Below, in pieces: positions 54,632 to 64,000 of a DNA stretch of 64,000 nucleotides. Where the stretch lies: the NCBI GenBank assembly GCA_004431415.1, contig QPMI01000230.1, positions 78,028-142,027 of the forward strand, in the 5' to 3' direction. The notes under the pieces were generated by a model. It made no database searches, had not been told where the DNA came from, and saw nothing but the letters and a program-made list of their open reading frames with translations. Source of the DNA: Cyanophora paradoxa (lineage: Eukaryota > Glaucocystophyceae > Cyanophorales > Cyanophoraceae). Every line of letters starts with the position of its first letter. Positions within the stretch are counted from its first letter, which is position 1. Made by a program: the position numbers and the translations under genes.

Positions 54632-57600
54632 ATGGCGGGAGCCTGGAGGAGAACTGACTTGGACTCCTTTGACCCGGAGGACCAGGAGGGCCTGGCGTGG
54701 TTCTTTCACTTGGTGCGCCCGTCGCCGAGCGTGCAGCGCAGGCCCGCTCGTCGCTGGAGGCTCACCGCAAGCTGCAGCACGATGAGGTCGATTTGGCGAT
54801 ACGGCTGCTGCGCGTCGTGGCGCGCGAGAAGGCGATCCTCTCGCTCCGCCGGCTGCGCCAGGACGTTGCCCTCAAGATGGAGTCCTCGGACCGGCGATTC
54901 AAGCTTCTGGCTAAGATTTCCGGCATCGGTGCGCTGCAAACGACGCCCAGCCGCCGCGCGAGCGCCGCCGGCGGCCGACTCGCTCCCTCGCCAGACCTGG
55001 GGGAGGAGGACACGCCGCGGCGGGATGCGGGGTCGGAGGGATACGAGGGGATCTACACGGAGCCGGCGACCGTGCGGAACGAGATGCGGTACCAGAGCGA
55101 CTTCGTGGGGCAGGAGATCGACCGCCTCGACCGCGAGCAGAACGAGGAGCTCGACGAGGCGCGCCGCCGCCCCGCCCGGCGCCGCTCGACGCGGCTGACG
55201 CGGCGCAGCTGGCGGGGGCGGCGAAGGAGATGGCGTGGCACGCGAGCCCGAACCAGTGGCGGGAGGACCTGGCGCGCCTCCTCGACCAGTTCCGCGAGCT
55301 CCGCGCCTCCAGCGACGCCAACAACGGCGGCTCCTTCATCGAGGGCGCGCCTGGGGCCTTTGATCTTCCGCTCCCCGCCCCAGCCGCTGAGCTTGGGGGC
55401 GTGGCAGGCTTCCTGAAGGCGGTGCAGTCGGCGGGGGCGTTCAAGCTGCGGGCCCTCAAGAAGCGGGAGAAGGCGACCGTGGCCCTCTATCGCAACGTAC
55501 AGACCGTCCTCGCCTGCCAGGGCAAGCGGTGCGCGCCGGGCGGGCGCGGCTGGGCGCGGTCCGCGGTCCGTCGGGGGCCGATCCTCCCCCTCCCGTGTCG
55601 CAGGTGGGCATTCGCGTGCAGCGTCTCCGAGGGCGAGCTCATCAAGTGCGCGCGCCCCGCCCCCGCCCCCGCCACGCTCGCCGGGGCCGACGCCGCGCCG
55701 GGGCAGGCGGGGCGTGCCCGTGAGCAACCGGCTGCCCCCCATCTTCGAGGACTCGGGCTTCTACCTCCTCAACAAGGTTCGCCGCGCCGTACCCGGTGCG
55801 GCGCGCCGCACCCGCCCGAGCGGCTCCGGCGGGCAGCACTCGGAGCGGAGCATAACGGCGGAGGAGGTGGAGGAGGCGGCCGCCGAGGTCTCCGACCGCC
55901 TCGCCTCCGCCCGCGGCGCCCGCAGCGCCAGCGGCGGCAGCAGCGCCCGCGTGCGCCCTGCCCCTCACAGACGCGTGCACGCGCCGCGCGGCCCTCCGCC
56001 GAGGGGCGTCGGGGCGGGCCAGGAGCGGGAGGCGCGGGAGGCGGAGGCGGTGGCGGCGACGATGGACGAGGCCAAGCGCCGCGCCAAGGCAGGCCGGGCT
56101 TCGCTTCGTCACGCGACCCCGGGCTGAGGGGGCGGGGCCGCGCAGGAGGCGATCGCGCGGCGGGGGGCGCAGGGGGTGACGACACCCCCCTCGGCCTTCC
56201 TCCTCGAGGAGGGGGCCCAGGCCGAGGAGCCCCAGCACGCCGCCTGCGGCACGCACGCCGGCGGCCACGGCCACGCCCACGCCCACGCCCTCGCGTCCTA
56301 CCACCTGAACGGCAACGGCGAGGTCCGCGCCGCCCGCTCCCGTCCCTGCGCCGCGGCCTCATGTGCGGGGGCGCAGCTGCGGGCGTCGCCGCCGCCGGAG
56401 CCCGTCGCGGCCGCCAACGTCGTCGTCGCCTCCCTTTTGGAGGTGCGGCGCGGCCCCTCTCCGCGAGACTCCAGAGGCGGGGCTCGAGCCGGGTCCGGGG
56501 CGGGGCGTGCAGGCGGAAGAGGCGCGGGAGCGACTCGGGGCAAGCCGGCGCGAGCTCGACGAGGTCCGCCCCCGCCCCCGCCCCGCTGATCCGAAGCGGC
56601 CCCGCCGTGCTTGACGCCCCGCCCCGCAGCGGGGGCGCGAGCTCGACTTGGCGATCCGCGCCAAGGCAGGCCCCGCCTGTGCCTCTTCCCCGGCCTGCGG
56701 CTGACTGCGCCGGCGGGGGCAGGAGGCGGCGGAGGAGCGGGCGGAGCGGCTGGCGCGGGAGCGGGACCACCTCCGCCAGGAGGCGCGCCCACCCGCCCCC
56801 TCTCCGGCCCGCACGAGCCGCCCGCGCTGAGCGCCCGCCGCGCGCAGCTTCAGATGGCGCTGAACGTGAAGGACGACATGCAGTCGCGGCGCGACGGTGC
56901 GGGCCCCCCGGGGCTGGCGCGCCGGGGCGCCTACGGTGAAGGCGACGGGGCGGGGCGGCAGGGCTGCTGGCGGAGGCGGCGCAGCTCTCCGACGCCCTCG
57001 CCGCCGCCCTCCGCGAGGCCCGCCCCATAGCCAGCTCCACTCCTTTTTCCTCCCTTACCGTCGGAGGCGGCAGCTGGAGGGGGAGCGGGGGCAGAAGGCG
57101 GAGTGGCGGGCGGCGCTGGAGCGCGAGCGCGCCGAGATGCGCGCCCTCTCCCGCGAGATCGTCCAGGCCCGCCCCGCCCGCCATGCGCCGCCAGCGCGCC
57201 CGGCCGGCCGGCCTCTCACCTGCGCCCGCCCTCAGGTGGCGAACGAGGCGGAGCGCGAGGTGGCGAAGGTCCCTCCTTCCTTCCCTCCCGCTTTCCTCTC
57301 TTCTCCTGGGCGCCGAACCCGCGCGCCTCGCGGCAGGTGCGGGAGCTGCAGCGGGAGAACGCGGCGCTCAAGGCCCGCGCCGCCGAGCTCGAGCGCGCCG
57401 TGCGAGCAGCCCCCGCCGGCCGCCTCCCGCCCGAGCAGGCGCCCCCGCTGAGCCGCCTCTCCGCGCAGATGGCGCAGGGCGTCTCGCGCCTCTCGGGCGG
57501 CGCCTCGTCGCTGCAGGCGGCCCCGAGCCCGAGCCCGCGCCGCCTCTCCTTCTCCGCCGCCCCCAGCAGGGCCGACAAGGAGCTGCAGACGAGCCCGGGC

Positions 57601-58657
57601 CGGGGCGAGGCCCCCGCGCCCGCCCCCGCCTCGGCCTCGAGCAGCAGCAGCGCGGCGGTGGCGGCGCGGCTGGCGCGGCGGGTGGAGGACCTGGAGGAGG
57701 AGGTGGCGCGGGCGCGGGCCGCCGTGGAGGCCCTCCAGCGCGAGCGCGCCGAGGCGGCCGCCGAGCTGCGCTCCGCCCTCACCGCCGAGGCCCGCGCCGA
57801 GGCCCGCAGCAGGGAGGCCGTCGCCGCCATGACCGGCGACATGCGCCGCCTCGCCAAGGAGCTCAACGCCTGCCTCGACGAAAAGGTCCGCGCGGCCGGG
57901 GGTTTGTACTCTAGGCCGAGGGATAATCCTGGAGAGCCTCCCTTGCACCTCTCGCGCCTCTGACCGCCGCCCGCCCGCCCGCCCGCCCCGGCGCAGGACA
58001 CGCTCAAGCGGCAGCTGGACCGCTTGCTCGCCCGCTCGAGCCCCGCCGCCCTGCTGCCCGCCGGCCCCGTCCCACCCCTCCCCCGCTCCTTCCCCCCGCC
58101 CCTCTCCGCGCCGGGCTCCGGCGCCGGTGCCGTCCCGGCGCCGCTGCCGGCCGGCTCCAACCCCCACTCCTCCTCCTCCTCCTCCTCGTCCTCCTCGGAG
58201 CCCGCTCCGCTGCCCCGCGCGCCGGCCTCCGCATTGCACGCGCAGGCCCTCGGCGCGGCGGCGGCGGCTGCTCCGGCGGCGGGGCCGGCCCTGCGGTGGG
58301 CTCGCTGGGGGTCCTCTCGGCGGACGCGGAGGCGATCATACGGGCGAGCCCGCGGCGGCGGCGGCGCTGCAGACGCTCGTGCGCCTCCAGCAGGCGACGC
58401 GCTACCGGGGCCCCTCCAACCCCCCTCCGCCCCGCCCTCCCGCACCGCCTCCCGCGCCGCCTCCCCCGCCCGAGCCCCCGCCCCCGCGCCGCCGCCGCAG
58501 CCCCCGCCGGCCCTGCGGCTCGCCGGACGCCTCGCCGCTGCGGGCGCGGCCGTGCGCCTCGCCGGGGCCCGGCACGCCCTCGCGCGCCGCCCGCGTCGCC
58601 GTCTTCCGGGTGGGGCAGAGCCCCAGCAAGCCCCCGCCCGCCCTTGCCGCCCCGTGA
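54632..58657 (+). CDS. Large coiled-coil protein (unrecognised)
   Basis: ATG 54632: MAGAWRRTDLDSFDPEDQEG, LAWFFHL. Helical exons follow: KLQHDEVDLAIRLLRVVARE, KAILSLRRLRQDVALKMESS, TVRNEMRYQSDFVGQEIDRL and NQWREDLARLLDQFRELRAS. VSNRLPPIFEDSGFYLLNK and a His-rich stretch (CGTHAGGHGHAHAHAL) come next. A long heptad region made of many mini-exons follows (VQAEEARERLGASRRELDEV, AAEERAERLARERDHLRQE, LQMALNVKDDMQSRRDG, QKAEWRAALERERAEMRALS, VRELQRENAALKARAAELER). A Ser-rich linker, another coil (RRVEDLEEEVARARAAVEAL) and a Pro/Arg-rich tail end at TGA 58655-58657. No motor, kinase or membrane domain is seen. A cytoskeletal or centrosomal scaffold is an inference from the coil alone. Confidence 0.65.
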
Positions 58658-58943
58658 CCGCGCGGGCGGACCGCCCACGTCGGCCTCGGCTAGCTATAGG
58701 TAGATTTTTTTTTTTGCAAAAGCCCAACCGGGCAATGGTCGTATTAAAATGACAACAACAGCCGCCCCGTCGGCTTCGTCGAACTGGGGGGGCACCTTAT
58801 CTTGCTCTAAGGCTCTGCTACCATGCTACCACAACTTAGCTAGCAACGTGTTGAGCTGGAGCGGGGAGGTCCTAAGGGTGCTGTCGTCCGTGGCCCTGTG
58901 GGGGGGAGGGGGGAGGGGGGGAGGGCACTTCCGGGGGAAGGGG

Positions 58944-59530
58944 CGGGGCGCCGGAGCCGGAGGCGGGGGCGGGGCGCTGGAGCCGGAGGGCGGGGGCGGG
59001 GCGCTGGAGCCGGAGGGCGGGGGCGGGGCGCTGGGGCCGGAGGCGGGGGTGGGGCGCTGGAGCCGGGGGCGGGGGCGGGCGCTGGAGCCGGGGGCGGGGG
59101 CGGGGCGCTGGAGCCGGAGTCGGGGGCGGGCGCTGGAGCCGGAGGGCGGGGCGGGGCGCTGGAGCCGGAGGCGGGGGTGGGGCGCTGGAGCCGGGGGCGG
59201 GGCGGGGCGCTGGAGCCGGAGGCGGGGGCGGGGCGCTGGAGCCGGAGGCGGGGCGGGGCGCTTGAGCCGGAGGGCGGGGGTGGGGTGTTGGAGGGCGGCC
59301 GGGGCGGGGCGCTGGAGGGCGGCCGGGGCGGGGCGCTTGAGCTGGGGGCGGGGGTGGGGCGCTGGAGCCGGGGGCGGGGCGGGGCGCTGGAGCCGGGGGC
59401 GGGGTGGGGTGCTGGAGCCGGGGGGCGGGGGCGGGGCGCTGGAGCCGGAGGCGGAGGCGGGGCGCTGGAGCCGGAGGGTGGGGGTGGGGCGCTGGAGCCG
59501 GAGGCGGAGGCCGGCGTGGAAGCCGGGTCC
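58944..59530. repeat. G-rich minisatellite, about 20-27-bp unit
   Basis: Tandem units of the form GGGGCGCTGGAGCCGGAGGC followed by GGGGGCGGG-type spacers, roughly 20 or more copies. Units vary between CCGGAGGC, CCGGGGGC and a GGGCGGCC variant around 59290-59340. The plus strand is strongly G-rich, with many runs of three to five G. Confidence 0.9.
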
Positions 59531-60751
59531 GGGCGAGCCTCGTCTGGCTCGGACTGCGGACGGGGTGGGGGCGCCCGAGCGTACACGTTCCTGTACCGAC
59601 CTCGGGGAGGAGGAGTCCGGGTGGGCGCCCTTTGGGCCCAGGCCGGGGGAGAGGGGGCGGGGGCGTGGGCCCGCGGGGCCTGGGCTCTGGGCGGGGGAGG
59701 AACCGGCGCGGGGCGCTAGGGAGTAGGACGTGGGCGCACCCAGCAGTCCTTGCGCAGTCGTACATCGGACGGCGCCGACGGCCCCGTCGCGCGGCGAGCT
59801 GGTCGAGATCTGCAGGCGCGCGAGCACGTGCTGTAAGGATGGGGCGGCGCGCGCGGCGCCTGTAGCATGGCGGCGGCGTTCGAGGGGCAGCGGCGGCGGC
59901 GCGCGACGGCGGGAGCGTCAGTTTAGAGAGCTGGTGGTCATCGGATATCGGCTATGCGGCGGGTGGCGTGTAAGTGGCCGGGACGGGCCGTGGCGCATGC
60001 ACGGCAATGGCGGGAATCCGGGCGAGGTCTAGGCGGCCGACCGGCGCCGTTTGCGCGTTCTAGAACTGCAGTATTATACCGGGAGCGGCAGCGTGCTATC
60101 TGTACTTCCCGCGCGGGGTGCCGGCGAGGTCCTCGACATTCAAAAAGTGGCTCGGTGATGACGGCGGGGCTCCACGACGCTCCGGGGGCGGGCTGCCGGC
60201 TTCGGCGGTTGTACTGGACGGTGATGTGCTCGTGTCGCCTGGTGGGCTGCGCCCGGCTGGCCTAACTAGCGTTGTCGGTCCACGGGGGTCGGGTGGAGCT
60301 GGCGCGCGACTTTCCGAGCAGCTTGACACGCGGCGTTATCAGGCACCCACGGGTGGGAAGCCTGGCCCGCCGCGCTGCCGTAATCGTCGCGCTACCGCAA
60401 ATTTTCCGTACCCCCCGCTCCCCAAACTTGTATCAGCTATAGGTAGATATGCATATGTCAGAGACGCATAAGGTTCCGATCCAAGCGGGGAGCGCCGGGG
60501 TCCGAGGTCCGAGGGGCGGGGAGCGTCGTCTGATCGAGAGTCCAGGGTAGTATGTCGCCGAATTCAAAAGAAACGCTGTTCGATTTATTACATGCACTGC
60601 ACTGTACTGATTTATTACATGCACTATGATTTTTGATAACATTGCAATCTGCACTGACTGCATTATTACCTAACTTTATGGCCATAGAATCGAAGAACGA
60701 AAGCGAAAGCAAACACTTAAACGAAATCGAAATAGAAATCTCCAGCAGCAA

Positions 60752-60757
60752 TTTATT
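60752..60757 (-). terminator. Possible polyadenylation signal AATAAA (minus strand)
   Basis: The plus strand reads TTTATT 36-41 nt beyond the stop of the minus-strand surface glycoprotein gene. Hexamer evidence only. Confidence 0.35.
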
Positions 60758-60792
60758 ACTATAATAATGCGGTCGACGCCGAACGCGATCGC

Positions 60793-63608
60793 CTAGAGCG
60801 CGGCGAGGAGCGCGGCCGCCGCGGCGCTGAGCAGGAGGCCGAGGAGGCCCTACGGCAAAGCTGACTCAGCCCGGCGCGGGCGGCCGGGCGGGCGGCGGGG
60901 CGGGGCGGGGGCGCGCACGGCGGGGGCGGGGGCGGAGGCGGAGACCCAGTAGGTCTTGTCGGGGACGACGTTGTTCGTCACGGGGCTGAACCTGAAGGCC
61001 TGCGTGCGCGGGGGGCGACGGTGAGACCGGGCGGCCGGCGGGGCGGCCGCTGGAGGGGTCCGACGTCGCGCGCGCTCACGTTGCGCAAGATGATCGCGGC
61101 GAAGCCTTCGGGCTCGAGGCGAAGGTTGTACTGTTGAGCGCGTGGCGATCAGCACAGGCGCCTTGCAGGCCCGAGGCGCATACCGGGGTGTTGGGGAGGA
61201 AAAGAAGGTGGCGGCGCGGCAGCACGGGCGGCGCTGCAGCGCGTCGTTGGTGTGTGTGTGTGTGGTGGTGGTGGTGGTGGTGGTGGTGGTGGTGGTGGGG
61301 GGGGGGGGGGGGGGGGGGGGGGGGAAGGTCTGCGCACTGAAGCGGAGCTCGACATCGTTGCCGACCTTCACGAGCGTGACGCCGGTGGCGGGCAACTTGG
61401 TGCCGGCGTTGTCTGCGACAAACACCATGACCCTCTGGGTCTCCTGCGGACGAGCGGTGAGTGAGAAGAGCGGTGAGACGAGCGGTTGTGATCACTCAGC
61501 GAGAAGGAAGCGCACAGTCAACAGGCCCGTGACCTTGAGGGTCAGGGGAGTCGTCCCGTTCTGCGAGGGTGCCCCGTGGGGTCGGCGGCTGCGTGCGGCC
61601 GTGCGGGGCCGCCGTGAGGATTGCCGCGCACCAGCCCGCCCGAAAGGACCTCCTTCACCTCGAGGGCGTAGACCTTCTGCCCCGGGTTCGAGGGATCCTG
61701 CGCTCGCGCACGTCACGCCGCGCGCCTCGGAGCGGCCGGGCGGGAAGCACATCGATCTCCGTGAAGGACGACACGTTGAACTGCGGGGGGCGTCAGCAGA
61801 GCGTTGCAGCCCCGCGCGGCGATCCCGTCCCGCCCGCACCACGGTGCCGCCGATGGTGATGGGCTTGGACGGGTCCGCGAAAACAGCCTGTGCGGGCGTC
61901 GGACAAGGCTGCCTGGAGAGCGGGACGGGGTCCGGAGCGGACCAGGGCGGGGAGGGGCGTCGGGGTGGGCGTCGGCACGGCGGAGGGCGTAGGCGAGGAA
62001 GAGGGCGTGGGCGAGGGCGTGGGCGTCTCGCTGCGACGGCGAACGTCAAGAGGGGCAGGGAGAGAGAGGGGCCCCGGAGCTGCGCGGGGGGGCAGACCTC
62101 GGGGTAGGGGAGGGGGACGGCGTCGAGCTGCGCCGCAGGTGAGCCTTGAGGCGGCGAGAGGGGGAGAGGGGGCGGGTTGGGCGATAGGTGACGGCGTGTG
62201 GAGGCAAGGCTCGAACCTGGGGGAAGGGGAAGGGGAAGGGGACGGGGACGGGGACGGGGACGGCGACGGGGAGGGAGTTACGGCGCAGGTGGCTGCGCGA
62301 CAAGAAGTCAGAGACGGGCGAGGCGGCGAGAGAGCGCCGGCGCACAAACAGTGGCAGTCGCGTTCATGCCGGTGCCGCTGGTGTCACTGCTGGAGGCGAA
62401 GACGACGAGCATCTCGCTGCCGGAGGTCGTATTGTACGTGCCGGTCGCGTTGTTGGTTAGCACGGCAAGCTTGGAGACCGATGAGCTCTGCGCAAGGCGA
62501 GCCGCTGCGTTGAACTCGTAGACCTGCGCACGCCCTCACATCCGAAGTTTTGAAAAACGCATCAATGAATGAACAGCTTACCCAAATTCTGTCCTTGTTC
62601 TCATCAAGCCCTAGACCGGAGATGGCGAGGGAGAGCCGGCTCCCGGCGATGCAGGCCGTAGACGGATCCACCTTCACGTGCCTGTTTTCTCGCGCGCGTT
62701 ACAGATGCTCCAACTTCGTTCGCTCACAATGGGACGGAGTCGACGGACCAGATGCGAAGCCAGTCGGCGTCATATTGAGCGGGGAGGTTGAGCGGCGCCT
62801 GCACGCCGGGCGAGACCGTGACCACAGAGGAGTTGAACTTCACAGGGTAGCTGCCAGACACGAGCTCCGTGGCATTGCTGGCGGCCACTGCGGTGCGCGG
62901 GCGTTCGTGTTTGTAGACTTCGTTCAGGATAGCGTCAGATTGCACCAGTTGAGGGGACGCTCTTGTACGTCGCGTTGAACTCGACCGGGAAAGGCGAGAA
63001 GGGATCGCTGCCAGGTGTGGACGCAAGCAGAAGCAGCGTGTCGGACGAGGTCGTGTACGTTTTCGGGGTCGAGTCGATCCAGGGCGCCAGAAGAGCCGGG
63101 GGCGAGGCGCCGAGGTCGATCACCTGCCGCGCGCACTCATTTCAGTGCGGGCGTACCGGCTTGCTTCAGTGCGGGCATCATACCCGCATTAAATAGCCTG
63201 TACTCGATTCGACAAATGAGTTGAATGTTAGCTGCACGCGCTCCCCTTTCGGCGCTGTAATCGTCCTGGGGGCGTGACGTCAGCTAACTTCACTAAGCGG
63301 CTTCGGTCACCATAGCGCGGCTTCACTAAAGGTCCTTCTAACGGCGAATGCCTCGCCCGGCGGCCGGCTTACTGTACATGTCTAACTTCGCCGGCCGGCC
63401 GCGGCGAGATTCTCGCGGATTAGCCTAGGACGAACCAAACGGCGATGTCGTCATTCGTCGTTGTGTTGACAACAGTGATATTGACTATGAGAGATGTCGC
63501 GGTCGAAGACGCGACGTAGTCGCCGGGCGAGGCGCCTCCGTTATTCGTGATGGCTGCTGAGGCCGCAGTGAGGACTAGGGCGACGAGAAGCGCCCGCAGC
63601 GCAGCCAT
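60793..63608 (-). CDS. GPI-type cell-surface glycoprotein with Ser/Pro/Thr-rich linker (unrecognised family)
   Basis: ATG at 63606-63608 opens a signal peptide (MAALRALLVALVLTAASAAI). Sequon-rich ectodomain exons follow: ATSLIVNITVVNTTTNDD, VIDLGASPPALLAPWIDSTP, KTYTTSSDTLLLLASTPGSD, PVEFNATYKS and SNATELVSGSYPVKFNSSVV. VKVDPSTACIAGSRLSLAIS, VSKLAVLTNNATGTYNTTSG and SEMLVVFASSSDTSGTGMNA come next. A linker of alternating Ser-Pro and Thr-Pro (about 61940-62290) follows, then FADPSKPITIGGTVV, NGTTPLTLKVTG, VMVFVADNAGTKLPATGVTL, VKVGNDVELRFSA and RFSPVTNNVVPDKTYWVS. The extreme C-terminus is LLGLLLSAAAAALLAAL and TAG 60793-60795, a hydrophobic end without a cytosolic tail, as in GPI-anchor signals. 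Function unknown; a wall or adhesion role is only inferred. Confidence 0.68.
61250..61324. repeat. (GT)n-(GGT)n-(G)n compound microsatellite
   Basis: GT dinucleotides, then about eleven GGT units, then a G run of roughly 28. It lies in an intron of the minus-strand surface glycoprotein gene, where the transcript reads poly-C then ACC repeats. Confidence 0.85.
62220..62275. repeat. GGGGAA/GGGGAC hexamer repeat, probably coding
   Basis: Three GGGGAA then four GGGGAC-type hexamers. On the minus strand they read as Pro-Ser/Pro-Val dipeptides next to the Ser-Pro linker of the surface glycoprotein. Confidence 0.7.
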
Positions 63609-64000
63609 GTTGGTAGCTCTCCCGCTGCTGCTGCTGCTGAGCTGACGGAGTGCAAATGCTGAGCTGTCCTCGAGCTCGTTGAAATGCGAACCCTCCTTGG
63701 CCAATCAGGGTCGACGTCAACCTGTAACGTAGGGGTACCCCCAGGTCTGAGCTGCCTCCTATACAAATGAATTCGCACACACCAAGACAAATGGCTAGGG
63801 ATATGACTGCAGTGTCCATCTGTGTCAAGTCGAGAGATGAGCCTACGGGAACAAGCCTTTCGGACATCGGACCGGGTGGAGCTATTGTACTGGAGAAAGG
63901 GGCCTATACCTGCCTAGAAGCACTGCCTACACCTGCCTAGAGAGCCGAAGCAGAGCAGAGCTACTATAACCCCCCTCAGGACAAGGGCGCCTACAGAGAG
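63609..64000. other. 5' flank of the surface glycoprotein gene to window end
   Basis: GC content drops here. Nothing recognised except a short direct repeat of TACCTGCCTAGA/CACCTGCCTAGA at about 63907-63942. A gene continuing to the right cannot be judged. Confidence 0.4.

Larger units (their letters stand above)
58658..60792. other. Long spacer with G-rich minisatellite, no gene supported
   Basis: About 2.1 kb between the stops of the coiled-coil gene (+) and the surface glycoprotein (-). It begins with AGCTATAGGTAGAT and a T run (58692-58716), then the minisatellite (58944-59530). Next is a mixed GC-rich stretch (59530-60400) whose open frames resemble nothing. An AT-rich tail (60420-60790) holds a second AGCTATAGGTAGAT. 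Long open frames in the minisatellite exist on several frames at once and reflect the repeat, not a gene. Confidence 0.6.

Noticed and set aside
58898..59827. Long open frames on both strands across the minisatellite, reading as Gly/Arg/Leu/Glu or Pro/Ala/Ser repeats
   Set aside because: They exist in several frames on both strands at once, with no start context, introns or domain; they follow from the tandem repeat and GC content.
60118..60471. Plus-strand frame MPARSSTFKKWLGDD..., and its antisense
   Set aside because: No domain, intron or neighbouring exon supports it; composition matches non-coding spacer.
1..64000. CRISPR arrays, prophage, insertion sequences, bacterial operons, riboswitches
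   Set aside because: None present. The spliced genes and alternating strands show a eukaryotic nuclear contig, and the only tandem repeats are simple or minisatellite.

Overview
This window is nuclear DNA from a GC-rich unicellular eukaryote, most likely a microalga. Genes are interrupted by many short introns, mostly about 45-120 nt. Exons can be joined only by splicing, and the products are eukaryotic: PTEN, DHHC acyltransferase, YJU2, RCL1, V-ATPase c, DDHD phospholipase, CTR copper transporter, F-box and BTB proteins. Introns begin GTACCCC, GTGCGCC or, often, GCGCGCC, and usually carry CTGAC shortly before the 3' AG. Frequent GC-AG introns plus high GC recall haptophyte, pelagophyte and related algal genomes, but the species cannot be fixed from sequence alone. 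I see no tRNA, rRNA, CRISPR, insertion sequence or bacterial-style operon.

Layout, left to right: MFS transporter (-, cut by the window edge); coiled-coil/C1q-like protein (+); two F-box/leucine-rich/ankyrin proteins tail to tail (+ then -); F-box-LysM protein (-); PX-domain protein (-); DHHC palmitoyltransferase (-); PTEN phosphatase with a long Ala/Lys/Glu tail (+); unrecognised protein (-); secreted PSI-heme peroxidase-DUF4189-like fusion (+); RCL1 (-); YJU2 (+); DDHD phospholipase (+); V-ATPase proteolipid c (-); leishmanolysin-like metallopeptidase (+); BTB protein (-); CTR copper transporter (+); F-box/LRR protein (-); MgtE magnesium transporter (+); paralogous F-box/LRR protein (+); membrane-anchored glycoprotein (-); coiled-coil protein (+); a G-rich minisatellite; and a GPI-type surface glycoprotein (-).

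Genes mostly alternate in strand, and seven head-to-head pairs have starts only about 70-280 bp apart, so shared bidirectional promoters are likely. Themes are ubiquitin-ligase adaptors (five F-box genes and one BTB gene), membrane lipid signalling and lipidation (PTEN, PX, DDHD, DHHC), ion and metal transport (V-ATPase, CTR, MgtE, MFS), RNA processing (YJU2, RCL1) and secreted or surface proteins (peroxidase, metallopeptidase, two glycoproteins). These are neighbours, not an operon. Exon joins were made by eye from reading frame, family similarity and splice signals. Outer coordinates run from the chosen start codon to the stop codon and include introns; UTRs are not defined.
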